This document shows, piece after piece, positions 24,384 through 33,552 of a stretch of 64,000 nt of DNA. The translations under genes were made by a program, and so were the position numbers. This DNA comes from an uncultured Latescibacterota bacterium (GTDB lineage Bacteria > Latescibacterota > UBA2968), in contig OY282377.1 of NCBI GenBank assembly GCA_958295785.1, positions 4,776,896 through 4,840,895 of the forward strand, given 5' to 3'. Within the stretch, counting starts at the first letter, position 1; every line of letters begins with the position of its first letter. Below the pieces are notes generated by a model that ran no database searches, was not told the origin of the DNA, and saw only the letters and a program-made list of their open reading frames with translations.

Positions 24384-27300
24384 ATGAACGCACTCCCCTA
24401 CACAGAAGACGCGCTCGTTCAGCAGACCACTGCTGATTATCTCGAGCGGCAACTCGAGTGGGAATCGGTCGATGCCTTCAACAGCGAGGACTTTGGGCCG
24501 CAGAGCTTGTTGGGGCGGGCTTCTGACCGCGAGGTGGTGTTGGTGCGTGTCTTGCGCGAGAAGTTGGTCGAGTTGAATCCTGGCCTGCCCGATGCCGCTT
24601 ATGAGGATGCGGTGCGGCAGATCACCGCCGCTGTTGCCTCGCAGACCATTGTCGCCGCCAACCGGGAAAAGTGCGATTTGATGCGCGATGGGGTGCAAGT
24701 CGCGTTCCGCAACGACAAGGGCGAGCGGGCACAGGAGCGGCTGCGCGTTTTCGACTTTGAGACGCCCGAGAACAACGCCTTTCTGTGCGTGCGCGAACTT
24801 TGGATACGCGGGGATCTCTATCGCAGGCGGGCGGACATCATCGGCTTTGTCAATGGCCTGCCACTGTTGTTCATCGAGTGCAAGAACATCTACCGAGACC
24901 TCAAGGCGGCGTTCGAGGAGAACTATTCGGACTACCGAGACACCATCCCGCACCTATTTCATCACAACGCGGTGGTGATGTTTGGCAATGGCGAGCAGGC
25001 GAAGATCGGCTCGATCACCAGCGAGTGGGCGCATTTTCACGAGTGGAAGCGATTGGCCGAGGGCGATCCGGGCGCGGTGGATATGGAGACGTTGCTCAAG
25101 GGCGTTTGCAACAAGCGCGATTTTATGGACATCGTGGAGAACTTCATTTTGTTCGACGACTCGGCGGGCGAAGTCCGGAAAATCCTCGCCCGCAACCACC
25201 AGTTCTTGGGCGTGAATCGGGCGGTTGAGGCGGTGCGAGAGCGCGAAACGCGACGGGGCAGATTGGGCGTGTTTTGGCACACGCAGGGCGCGGGCAAGAG
25301 CTATTCGATGGTGATGTTCACCCGCAAGGTACACCGCAAGTTGGGCGGCAATTTCACGTTTTTGGTGCTGACGGACCGCGACGATCTCGACCGGCAGATC
25401 TACAAGACCTTTGCCGGTTGCGGCGTGGTGAACCACGAGCGCGATCCATGCCGCGCGGCGGATGGCGCACACCTGAACCAATTGTTGACCGAACACAAAT
25501 CGCATGTCTTCGCCCTGATTCAGAAATTCAACCGCGATGCGGGCGCGGAATACACGCAACGCGCCGACATTATCGTCATCACGGACGAGGCGCACCGCAC
25601 GCAATACGGCGCGTTGGCGGCCAACATGCGCGCAGCACTCCCCAACGCCAGTTATATCGGGTTTACCGGCACGCCGTTGTTCACTTATGACGAGATCACG
25701 CGGCGGGTTTTTGGCGACTACGTCTCGACCTACGATTTCCAACGGGCGGTGGAGGACCGGGCCACAGTGCCGCTCTACTACGACGCCCGCGGCGACGAGT
25801 TGGGCTTGGGGGTTGGGGACCTGAATGCGCGCATCGCCGAAAAGCTAAATGAGTTTGAACTTGACGACATTGACGTGGAGCACCGGTTGGAGCGGGAACT
25901 CAAGCGCGACTACCACGTTATCACCGCGGTCCGTCGGCTCGACCAAGTGGCGCGGGATTTCACGCGGCACTATTCAAAGGCGTGGGAGACCGGCAAGGCG
26001 ATGCTGGTCTGCATTGACAAAGTGACCTGCGTGCGGATGCACAAGTTGATCGCGTTCTACTGGCATGAACACATCAAAGAATTAGAAGCGGAGCTTTCGC
26101 GGACAAAGGACGAGCAGGAGAAAATGGACCTGCGGCGGCGGCTCAACGGGATGCGCGAGACCCGCATGGCGGTGGTGATCAGCGAGGAGCAGGGCGAGGT
26201 GGAGAAGTTCAACGAGTGGGGCTTGGACATCGTCCCGCACCGCAGGCTCATCAAAGAGGGCATGGACTTGCCCTGTGCGATGCGGAACAAACCGCAGTTT
26301 CGCAACATGCAACGGATGGCACTAGACGACGCGTTCAAGGCCGAGGAGCACCCGTTCCGCATCGCCATTGTCTGCGCGATGTGGCTGACCGGCTTTGACG
26401 TGCCGAGCCTTTCCACGCTCTATCTGGACAAACCGCTCAAGGCCCATACCCTGATGCAGGCGATAGCCCGCGCCAACAGGGTGAGCGAGGGGAAAAACAA
26501 CGGCATGATCGTGGATTATTGCGGCATTCTCAAACACCTGCGCCAAGCACTGGCGACTTTCGCCGGCACTCGGCCCGATGGGGGTGACGCGATTGACCCG
26601 GCAAGGCCCGCTGAGGAATTGCTGGCGGATTTGGCCGAGGCCATCGCCTTTGTGCGGAACTTCCTCGCCGAGCGCAACGCGCCGCTCGATGACGTCATCC
26701 AAAAAACGGGTTTCGGGCGCAACGCCGCCATCGCGGCTTGCAAGGAAGCGGTCAATGAGAGCGACGAGACGCGCAAGCGTTTCGAGGTGATGTGCCGCGA
26801 GGTGTTCAAGAAGTTCAAGGCGTGCATCAACGTGCGGGGCGTTGGCGTATATCGCAAGGACCGAGACGCCATCGACATTGCATATAGGAGCCTGCAACGG
26901 GATCGCAAACAGGCCGACATTTCGGCGATTATACGGGCGTTACACGGGGTGGTAGATGAGGTCATTGAGACGAAGGGCAATACAATGACCGCAAAGCCAT
27001 CAGAATCCTATGACATCAGCCGCATTGATTTTGATCGCCTGAAGCGAGAATTTGCGCGCAGCCCAAAAAAGAATACCATCGTTCAAGATCTCAGGCAGGC
27101 AGTGGAACGACAGCTACAACGCCTTTTGATGCAGAACCCGCTCCGCCGCACGAACTTTCAGCAATACTACGAAGAGATCGCGGCGGCGTACAATCGAGAG
27201 AAGGACCGCGTGACAATAGAGCGCACTTTCGAGGCATTGCTCGAACTGGCGCGGGCGTTGGATGAGGAAGAAAGCCGAGCGGTGCGCGAAGGACTCGATG

Positions 27301-27623
27301 AGGAGACCTTGGCCATTTTCGATTTGTTGGAGAAACCTGACCTGAACGCAGGCGAGATCGCACGGATCAAGAAGGTCGCCATTGACCTGCTAAAAAAGTT
27401 GAAGGCGGGGAAATTGCGCGTGCATCAATGGCGGGAGAAGGAAAAGACCCGGGACGCGGTTCAAGTTGCCATCTCTAATTTTCTGTGGAGCGATCAAACC
27501 GGTTTGCCGGCTGAGCAGTACACGAAAGAGGACGTGCAAACGAAAACCGAGGCGGTCTTTTGTCACGTTTTCCGGGCCTACCCCACGGTGCCATCGCCGC
27601 ACTACGAAAGCCGAGCAGCGTGA
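24384..27623 (+). CDS. hsdR: Type I restriction endonuclease subunit R
   Basis: A 1,079-residue HsdR. The N-terminal PD-(D/E)xK nuclease has ADIIGF near residue 150 and FIECKN near 163-168. The helicase has Walker A HTQGAGKSYS near 298, ITDEAHRTQYG near 400, GFTGTPLF near 430, TGFDVPSLSTLYLDKPL near 675 and MQAIARANRVSEGKNNG near 695. A C-terminal helical region of about 300 residues docks to the methylase. The enzyme translocates DNA with ATP and cuts at random far from the site when it is unmethylated. The start follows AGGAGAAAGG. All motifs are intact, so it should be active if HsdM and HsdS are. Confidence 0.95.
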   Translation: MNALPYTEDALVQQTTADYLERQLEWESVDAFNSEDFGPQSLLGRASDREVVLVRVLREKLVELNPGLPDAAYEDAVRQITAAVASQTIVAANREKCDLMRDGVQVAFRNDKGERAQERLRVFDFETPENNAFLCVRELWIRGDLYRRRADIIGFVNGLPLLFIECKNIYRDLKAAFEENYSDYRDTIPHLFHHNAVVMFGNGEQAKIGSITSEWAHFHEWKRLAEGDPGAVDMETLLKGVCNKRDFMDIVENFILFDDSAGEVRKILARNHQFLGVNRAVEAVRERETRRGRLGVFWHTQGAGKSYSMVMFTRKVHRKLGGNFTFLVLTDRDDLDRQIYKTFAGCGVVNHERDPCRAADGAHLNQLLTEHKSHVFALIQKFNRDAGAEYTQRADIIVITDEAHRTQYGALAANMRAALPNASYIGFTGTPLFTYDEITRRVFGDYVSTYDFQRAVEDRATVPLYYDARGDELGLGVGDLNARIAEKLNEFELDDIDVEHRLERELKRDYHVITAVRRLDQVARDFTRHYSKAWETGKAMLVCIDKVTCVRMHKLIAFYWHEHIKELEAELSRTKDEQEKMDLRRRLNGMRETRMAVVISEEQGEVEKFNEWGLDIVPHRRLIKEGMDLPCAMRNKPQFRNMQRMALDDAFKAEEHPFRIAIVCAMWLTGFDVPSLSTLYLDKPLKAHTLMQAIARANRVSEGKNNGMIVDYCGILKHLRQALATFAGTRPDGGDAIDPARPAEELLADLAEAIAFVRNFLAERNAPLDDVIQKTGFGRNAAIAACKEAVNESDETRKRFEVMCREVFKKFKACINVRGVGVYRKDRDAIDIAYRSLQRDRKQADISAIIRALHGVVDEVIETKGNTMTAKPSESYDISRIDFDRLKREFARSPKKNTIVQDLRQAVERQLQRLLMQNPLRRTNFQQYYEEIAAAYNREKDRVTIERTFEALLELARALDEEESRAVREGLDEETLAIFDLLEKPDLNAGEIARIKKVAIDLLKKLKAGKLRVHQWREKEKTRDAVQVAISNFLWSDQTGLPAEQYTKEDVQTKTEAVFCHVFRAYPTVPSPHYESRAA

Positions 27624-27688
27624 TGGCAACGCGCTACGGCTGTCCGTTGTGCCCGATTATGACCTATATACTGGGATCGGTTTGGTTT

Positions 27689-27715
27689 TGGGCGAGCACG
27701 GGGGCGTCGCCCCTA
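27689..27715 (-). repeat. REP-like hairpin repeat, inverted copy
   Basis: GGGCGAGCACGGGGGCGTCG followed by CCCCTAC, an inverted relative of the 4561 repeat, in the 193-base gap between hsdR and hsdM. A relative of the ATGAACTGGCCTGAA hairpin family follows at about 27725. Host-type repeats inside the operon suggest the type I genes have been resident for some time. Confidence 0.65.
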
Positions 27716-27816
27716 CAATTCGTCTATGAACTGGCCTGAAAAATGGTCAATTGTACACCGTTCCGTCTGTTCGTCTGACAACATAAAATCAAATTGGTAT
27801 TACACAGGAGAGACGA

Positions 27817-29892
27817 TTGCCCCAACTCGAACACATCGAAGCGATTGAACGCCGCCTCTGGGGCGCAGCCGATACCTTGCGGGCAAACTCCGGCTATGCT
27901 AGCAATGAGTACTTCCTGCCAGTCATGGGCTTGGTTTTTCTGCGCCATGCCTACAGCCGCTATCTCGCCGTCAAGGACGACATAGAAGCCAACCTGCCCA
28001 CCCGCGGCGGCGAGAAGCGCGATTTCACCAAAGAGGACTTTTCCCAACGGAGTGCCATCCTCCTACGGCCCGAGGCGCAGTTCGATTACTTGGTCGGCCT
28101 GCCCGACAGCGAGGACCGTGCGAAGGCGATCATCGCGGCGATGGCGTCTATTGAAAAGGACTACGAGAGCCTGCGGGGTGCCTTGCCCACGGGCGAATAC
28201 CGAGAAATAGACAACGCCGTTCTCGGCCAACTTTTGCGCCGACTCAATCCCGACGAACTCAAGCAGATATCCGGCGACATCTTCGGGCGCATCTACGAGT
28301 ACTTCCTCACTCAGTTTGCCGACCAGAAGGCTCACGATGGCGGCGAGTTCTTCACGCCTGTCTCGCTGGTTTCGCTGATCGCCCATGTCCTCGAGCCCGA
28401 CTGCGGAACAGTGCTTGACCCGGCCTGCGGGTCGGGCGGCATGTTTGTGCAGAGTGCGCGCACGGTTGCGGAACACGGTCGGCGTCCCGGCGAGCAACTC
28501 ACTTTTCGCGGCTTGGAGAAGAACGCCACCACCATCCGCTTGGCCAAGATGAACCTCGCTGTACACGGGCTTGAGGGCGACATCAAACAGGCGATCACTT
28601 ATTACGAAGACCCGCACCAACTGGTCGGCAAGGCCGACTACGTGATGGCCAATCCGCCTTTTAACGTGGATGAGATCGACGCCGATAGAATCAAGGCCGA
28701 TCCGCGCCTGCCCTTCGGGCTGCCCGGCGTCAACAAAAAGGACAAGGTCAGCAATGGCAACTACGTTTGGATCAGCTACTTTTACAGCTACCTAAACGAG
28801 ACGGGGCGGGCCGGCTTTGTCATGTCGTCGCAGGCGTCTAGTGCCGGGGGCGGCGAGGCCAAAGTGCGGCGGCAACTGGTGGAGACCGGCGATGTGGAAG
28901 CGATGATCGCCATTCGCTCCAATTTTTTTTATACGCGCACTGTGCCCTGTGAGTTGTGGTTCTTCAACCGCGCCAAGCCCCAAGAGCACCGCGACAAAGT
29001 GCTGATGATCGACGCCCGCAACATTTACCGCAAGGTGACGCGCAAGATCTACGAATTTAGCCCTGAGCAAGCGCAGAACCTGCTGGGTATTGTTTGGCTC
29101 TACCGGGGTGAGACAGCGCGTTTTCTCGACCTCGTGTTCCGGTATCTAAGCGATGCGGTGAACGGAGCGCGTGCCTGCTTTGAGCGAGAAGGCGAGGATG
29201 GCGAAACGACCGGCCCCCTGCCGGCGTTTCTCGCCGCGCTTGCGGATGTGTGCGAGGTGTTGCTTCCGTTTTTCAATACCATCGGAGACGATGCCGGGAT
29301 GTACGCGGAACTGAACGTTGCCCGCCGCGCTTTCATCGCTGAGGTGGATGATTTTGAGAAGGCCGTCTCCGCGCAAGGGCAAGATGACGCCGCGCTTGGG
29401 CAGACCGTTGACCGTCTCGCCCCAATGGCCGAGGCCAGCCGCGATTTGGTCAAGCGGGCCGATTTGATCTACAAGCTCGTCGCTCGCCTGATCGAGACCT
29501 GCGAGAAGGGAGGTCACGCGAGCGGTGCTTGGAATAACCGCGACATCGTTCTCGCACGCAGGGCAGTGGACGATGCCCGCCAGCACGCCGTGGAGCACCT
29601 CGAGCAGGCGCGCTATTTTTGGCGCCATGCACGCTGGCTCACCGAGCGTTTTCCCGATGCGGAATTGCGCGATGTGGAGGGGTTGGTCAAGCTGGTAGAT
29701 CGCGCTGAGATCGAGGCCAACGACTGGAGCCTAACGCCTGGCCGCTATGTCGGCGTCGCCCCCGAAAAAGAGGACGAGGATTTTGATTTTGCGGAGGCCC
29801 TGCGCGAGATCCATGTGGAACTGGAAGACCTCAACGCCGAGGCGGTGACGCTGGCGGCCACGATCGGGAAGAACTTCGAGGAGTTGTTGTGA
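27817..29892 (+). CDS. hsdM: Type I restriction-modification DNA methyltransferase subunit
   Basis: A 691-residue N6-adenine methylase. The N-terminal helical domain (LWGAADTLRANSGYASNEYFLPVMGLVFLRHA) precedes DGGEFFTP, the SAM motif VLDPACGSGGMFV near residue 200 and the catalytic NPPF near 280. An extended C-terminal helical region (~430-690) is seen in the longer HsdM type. The start is TTG at 27817, six bases after AGGAGA; no better ATG exists upstream. It protects the host DNA at the HsdS-specified site and forms the core of the HsdR-HsdM-HsdS complex. It lies last in the operon, after hsdR, separated by a repeat-bearing gap that may carry its own promoter. Confidence 0.94.
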   Translation: MPQLEHIEAIERRLWGAADTLRANSGYASNEYFLPVMGLVFLRHAYSRYLAVKDDIEANLPTRGGEKRDFTKEDFSQRSAILLRPEAQFDYLVGLPDSEDRAKAIIAAMASIEKDYESLRGALPTGEYREIDNAVLGQLLRRLNPDELKQISGDIFGRIYEYFLTQFADQKAHDGGEFFTPVSLVSLIAHVLEPDCGTVLDPACGSGGMFVQSARTVAEHGRRPGEQLTFRGLEKNATTIRLAKMNLAVHGLEGDIKQAITYYEDPHQLVGKADYVMANPPFNVDEIDADRIKADPRLPFGLPGVNKKDKVSNGNYVWISYFYSYLNETGRAGFVMSSQASSAGGGEAKVRRQLVETGDVEAMIAIRSNFFYTRTVPCELWFFNRAKPQEHRDKVLMIDARNIYRKVTRKIYEFSPEQAQNLLGIVWLYRGETARFLDLVFRYLSDAVNGARACFEREGEDGETTGPLPAFLAALADVCEVLLPFFNTIGDDAGMYAELNVARRAFIAEVDDFEKAVSAQGQDDAALGQTVDRLAPMAEASRDLVKRADLIYKLVARLIETCEKGGHASGAWNNRDIVLARRAVDDARQHAVEHLEQARYFWRHARWLTERFPDAELRDVEGLVKLVDRAEIEANDWSLTPGRYVGVAPEKEDEDFDFAEALREIHVELEDLNAEAVTLAATIGKNFEELL

Positions 29893-29953
29893 GGAAAAAA
29901 AAGTGAGTTCGCTCGGCATGGCCTAACGATTTAACGGAGGTAGCCACATCGTG

Positions 29954-30088
29954 ATGCAGTGGCGCACGGCATGGGGGCCGACTACCGTGGTCGTTTCCAA
30001 CCACCGAGAGATTCGCGAAGGCACACCGAGTTCCATCATCTACTATTCGCGCCTGTCTCGTCGGAAATTTGAGGAGCTTGAGGCGTGA
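29954..30088 (+). CDS. Small ORF coupled to the zeta-toxin-like gene
   Basis: A 44-residue frame (MQWRTAWGPTTVVVSNHREI ... SSIIYYSRLSRRKFEELEA) with GGAGG about ten bases upstream and a GTG three bases before the ATG. Its TGA overlaps the GTG start of the following kinase (GTGA), so both are likely translated as a unit. It resembles no family I know. Position and size would suit an antitoxin or leader peptide, but that is a guess. Confidence 0.5.
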   Translation: MQWRTAWGPTTVVVSNHREIREGTPSSIIYYSRLSRRKFEELEA

Positions 30089-30612
30089 GTGTTGAAAAGA
30101 AAATCATTATCATCGCCGGGCCGAACGGGGCCGGCAAGACGACCTTTGCGCGGGAATATCTGCCCAATGAGGCGGGCTGTCCGATCTTTGTCAATGCGGA
30201 CCTGATCGCTGCGGGGCTATCGCCCTTTCGCCCCGAGTCCGCGGGCATTCGCGCTGGGCGGCTGATGCTGGAGGAAATCAACCGTCACGCTCGTTGCGGG
30301 AGAAATTTCGCCTTTGAAACGACGCTATCGGGTCGGGGATATGTCAAAATGATCCGGCAATGGCGCGATGATGGTTACAGGGTGAAGTTGATATTTCTGT
30401 CGCTTGCGACGCCCGAGGAAGCCATTAGGCGCGTGCAGTCGCGAGTGCGACAAGGCGGTCATCACGTTCCGGAAGCGGTGATCTGTCGCCGTTTCGCCAG
30501 CGGCCTTTTGAACTTCGAGACGATATACCGACATTGCGTGGATTTCTGGCAAAAATTTAATGCCAGCGGCATTGGGCTTATTTTGGAAGATGAGGGAGGA
30601 AACAACAGATGA
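30085..30612 (+). CDS. Zeta-toxin-like P-loop kinase
   Basis: A 175-residue P-loop protein of the zeta-toxin/predicted ABC-type ATPase group. IIIIAGPNGAGKTTFAREYL is the Walker A, FVNADLIAAGLSPF follows as in zeta proteins, and FAFETTLSGRGYVKMIRQW and REGGHHVPEAVICRRF-like segments match. Zeta toxins phosphorylate UDP-N-acetylglucosamine; the stand-alone short form may have another substrate. The start is GTG at 30085, overlapping the preceding TGA. The stop overlaps the ATG of the following 64-residue ORF (ATGA). The three frames therefore form a compact toxin-antitoxin-like unit at the right edge of the defence block. Confidence 0.82.
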   Translation: MSVEKKIIIIAGPNGAGKTTFAREYLPNEAGCPIFVNADLIAAGLSPFRPESAGIRAGRLMLEEINRHARCGRNFAFETTLSGRGYVKMIRQWRDDGYRVKLIFLSLATPEEAIRRVQSRVRQGGHHVPEAVICRRFASGLLNFETIYRHCVDFWQKFNASGIGLILEDEGGNNR

Positions 30613-30803
30613 AAAAGGGCAAATACCAAATCCCTGTATCCAAACTGGCAGACCCCGACATGCAGGCTGTGCCAGCCGCACTCAGGCGGGCCGTTAGACG
30701 CGCGCATCAGATCGCGCATCAGACCGGCACGGGCGTTGTCGTGATGCGCGATGGCGAGGTCGTGGAAATTGAACCTGATCCGGAGATGTATGAAGGGTTG
30801 TGA
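30609..30803 (+). CDS. Small antitoxin-like protein
   Basis: A 64-residue protein (KKGKYQIPVSKLADPDMQAVP ... ALRRAVRRAHQIAHQTGTGVVVMRDGEVVEIEPDPEMYEGL). The end resembles short antitoxin-like proteins that place a G-x-G-V-V-V-x-R-D-G-x-V-V strand beside toxin genes. The ATG overlaps the kinase stop by ATGA, giving coupled translation. The role as antitoxin is inferred from size, position and overlap. Confidence 0.6.
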   Translation: MKKGKYQIPVSKLADPDMQAVPAALRRAVRRAHQIAHQTGTGVVVMRDGEVVEIEPDPEMYEGL

Positions 30804-30832
30804 AGGAGAAGAGACGACTATCGGAGGGGGTT

Positions 30833-32209
30833 GTGAAATCTTTCAAAAAAATTCTCATTGTTGATGACGACCGCGATGTTTTGTTGGCCGCACGACTTTT
30901 TTTGAAACAACACGCCGAGCGCGTGGATACCGAAGCCGATCCCAACCAGATTCCCCATCTGTTGCAAAATGAGATCTATGACGTGATCTTGCTCGATATG
31001 AATTTTGCGCGAGACGCCACATCGGGCAAAGAGGGGTTTCATTGGCTGAGTCGCATTCTCGAAATCGATCCGGCGGCGGTGGTCATTCTCATCACGGCGT
31101 ATGGCGGCGTTGAAACTGCGGTGCAGGCCATCAAAGAAGGCGCGACCGATTTTGTGCTCAAGCCGTGGCAAAACGAGAAACTGCTCGCCACCCTCTCGGC
31201 TGCGGCGCGGTTGCGCCGATCCCAACTCGAAGTGGATCAGTTGCGCGCCCAACAGGAACAACTCCACGCGGACCTCGACGGTCAATTTCCCGACATGGTC
31301 GGCATATCGCAGGCCATGCGCGCGGTGTTTGACACCATTCAAAAGGTGGGGGCGACCGATGCCAATGTGCTCATCTTGGGCGAAAATGGCACTGGCAAAG
31401 ATGTCGTTGCCCGCGCTTTGCACCGGCAATCTGCCCGCGCATCAGAAGCGTTTATCCGCGTCGATCTCGGCGCGGTGCCCGAAAGCCTTTTTGAAAGCGA
31501 ACTCTTTGGACACAAAAAAGGCGCCTTTACCGACGCGAAAAAAGACCGTGCGGGGCGTTTTGAAATCGCGTCGGGCGGCACGCTTTTTTTGGATGAAATT
31601 GGCAATCTTTCACTGCCGCTCCAGGCCAAATTGCTCACCGCGCTCGAAAACCGCACCGTGACCCGATTGGGCAACAACAGGGCTATCGCCATTGACGTGC
31701 GCCTGATCTGTGCCACCAACATGCCCATTCACGACATGGTCGCCAGCCGCGCTTTTCGTCAGGACCTCCTGTATCGCATCAATACGGTTGAACTCCATCT
31801 GCCGCCTCTGCGCGACCGCATTGAGGACATTCCCCTGCTCGCGGCTGCGTTTCTCGAAACGCACGGGCAAAAATACAGCAAACCCGGCATTGTCATTCAA
31901 CCCGTAGCATTTGAGCACCTCAAAAATTACAACTGGCCGGGCAATATCCGCGAATTGCAACACGCCATTGAACGGGCCGTGATCATGAATGAAAATGGCA
32001 TTCTGCAAGCGTCCGATTTTCCACTCGGCGTTTCTGAACCCGCGGCGGGTGATGACATTCACTTTGACGACTACAATCTCCAGCGCGTGGAAAAAACCGT
32101 CATTCGCAAAGCCATTGAAAAACACCACGGGAACATCAGCCACACCGCGCGCGAACTCGGTCTCACGCGCAGCGCGCTTTACCGCAGGCTGGAAAAATAT
32201 GGCCTATAA
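30833..32209 (+). CDS. NtrC-type sigma-54-dependent response regulator
   Basis: About 458 residues. The receiver domain holds the acidic pair in VDDDRD and the phospho-acceptor Asp55 (DVILLDMNF). The AAA+ domain has Walker A GENGTGKD, KKGAFTDAKKDR in place of the classical GAFTGA loop, and FLDEIG as Walker B. A Fis-type helix-turn-helix (NISHTARELGLTRSALYRRL) ends the protein. The GAFTDA variant is common in some phyla and does not by itself mean loss of sigma-54 contact. The GTG at 30833 follows GGAGGGGG and is chosen over the GTG at 30800. The 3' end overlaps the kinase start, so the two form a two-component system, probably regulating an outer-membrane or nitrogen-related set of genes. Confidence 0.9.
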   Translation: MKSFKKILIVDDDRDVLLAARLFLKQHAERVDTEADPNQIPHLLQNEIYDVILLDMNFARDATSGKEGFHWLSRILEIDPAAVVILITAYGGVETAVQAIKEGATDFVLKPWQNEKLLATLSAAARLRRSQLEVDQLRAQQEQLHADLDGQFPDMVGISQAMRAVFDTIQKVGATDANVLILGENGTGKDVVARALHRQSARASEAFIRVDLGAVPESLFESELFGHKKGAFTDAKKDRAGRFEIASGGTLFLDEIGNLSLPLQAKLLTALENRTVTRLGNNRAIAIDVRLICATNMPIHDMVASRAFRQDLLYRINTVELHLPPLRDRIEDIPLLAAAFLETHGQKYSKPGIVIQPVAFEHLKNYNWPGNIRELQHAIERAVIMNENGILQASDFPLGVSEPAAGDDIHFDDYNLQRVEKTVIRKAIEKHHGNISHTARELGLTRSALYRRLEKYGL

Positions 32210-33542
32210 AAACTTTCGCCTGATCTGTCTTTTGCGCGTGGCCCTTCTGTGCGCCACCACCTGTTTTTGCTTTTACCTGTTTTTTGCCACCGCGTACTAT
32301 GCCACAGTGATCGTGGTCGGCGCGGGCGTGCTCTATCAGACATGGGCACTCATACACTATGTGGAGCGCGCGGACCGCGATCTCACGCGCTTTTTGCAGG
32401 CGATTCGGTACGAAGATTTTTCCCTGTCTTTTACCGGTGCCGGGTTGGGTTCGGCTTATGCGGATCTCAAAAATGCTTTTAACGATGTCTTGGATGCGTT
32501 TCGCAAAACGCGCGCAGAAAGAGAGGAAAATTTTCAATACCTCCAGACCGTCGTGCAGCATGTGGGCATTGGGCTGATTTGCTACGCGCCAGAAGGCCGC
32601 ATTGAATTGGTGAACAGCGCGGCGCAACGCTTGCTTCGCAAACCCCACCTGCGCGACGTGCGCGAATTGGAAACGATCAGCAAGCCCTTTGCCGAAACGC
32701 TGCTCAAACTCCGCTCGGGCGACAAGGCCCTCATTAAAGTCCAGGACAGAGACGAACTGCTCCAGATCCTCGTCTATGCCACAGAACTTCGGATGCGCGG
32801 CGAATCGTTTATTTTGGTGTCGATTCAAAATATTCAGAGCGAACTCGAAGAACAGGAAATGGAGGCGTGGCAAAAGCTCATTCGCGTTTTGACCCACGAG
32901 ATCATGAACTCCATCACGCCCATCTCTTCGCTCGCCTCTACGGTGCGCGGTCTCTTGCCCGATTCTGAGGCCGCTGGATCCGTTGATCCCGAAATCCTGT
33001 CCGATGTTCAAGTGGCCCTTCAAACCATTCAGTCGCGCAGCGAGGGCTTGCTCCACTTTGTCGAAACCTATCGCCAACTCACGCGCATCCCGCGCCCTGA
33101 TTTTCAAATTTTTCAGGTTGCCGAACTCTTTGCCCGCGTTGTGTTTCTGATGCAGGCCGAATGCGAAAAGCACAATGTCGTCCTTCACACAGCCATCACC
33201 CCCCAAACCCTTGAACTCTCCGCGGATCCCGATCTCGTCGAACAGGTGTTGATCAACTTGATGCGGAATGCCGTGCAAGCCCTTGCTGGTCGTCCCAATG
33301 CCCGCGTGGATCTCACGGCCCACCTCGATGCCCGCGGGCGCGTGATTATCTGCGTGCAAGACAATGGCCCCGGCATCTTGGAAGACGTACAAGAGCGCGT
33401 TTTTATCCCTTTTTTCACCACCAAACGCGATGGGTCCGGCATTGGCCTTGCCCTGTCCCGGCAGATCATGCGCGTGCATCGCGGCACTATCAGCGTGCAA
33501 TCCAAACCCGAAGAAGAAACCGCGTTTACCCTGCGGTTCTGA
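32199..33542 (+). CDS. Membrane histidine kinase, NtrY-like
   Basis: A 447-residue kinase. Two N-terminal transmembrane helices (CLLRVALLCATTCFCFYLFF and ATVIVVGAGVLYQTWALI) are followed by a PAS-like segment (VVQHVGIGLICYAPEGRIELVNSAAQRL), the H-box RVLTHEIMNSITPI with His233, the N box NLMRNAVQAL, G1 DNGPGI and G2 DGSGIGLALS. It should phosphorylate the adjacent NtrC-type regulator. The ATG overlaps the regulator gene by 11 bases. Confidence 0.9.
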   Translation: MAYKNFRLICLLRVALLCATTCFCFYLFFATAYYATVIVVGAGVLYQTWALIHYVERADRDLTRFLQAIRYEDFSLSFTGAGLGSAYADLKNAFNDVLDAFRKTRAEREENFQYLQTVVQHVGIGLICYAPEGRIELVNSAAQRLLRKPHLRDVRELETISKPFAETLLKLRSGDKALIKVQDRDELLQILVYATELRMRGESFILVSIQNIQSELEEQEMEAWQKLIRVLTHEIMNSITPISSLASTVRGLLPDSEAAGSVDPEILSDVQVALQTIQSRSEGLLHFVETYRQLTRIPRPDFQIFQVAELFARVVFLMQAECEKHNVVLHTAITPQTLELSADPDLVEQVLINLMRNAVQALAGRPNARVDLTAHLDARGRVIICVQDNGPGILEDVQERVFIPFFTTKRDGSGIGLALSRQIMRVHRGTISVQSKPEEETAFTLRF

Positions 33543-33552
33543 GGGGTTGACA

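Noticed and set aside
30800-30832. Start of the response regulator at GTG 30800
   Set aside because: The GTG at 30833 has the GGAGGGGG ribosome-binding site and fits the receiver-domain start; the earlier one would overlap the preceding ORF.
31989-32198. A longer start for the histidine kinase inside the regulator gene
   Set aside because: It would overlap the regulator by ~220 bases; the ATG at 32199 starts just before the first membrane helix.
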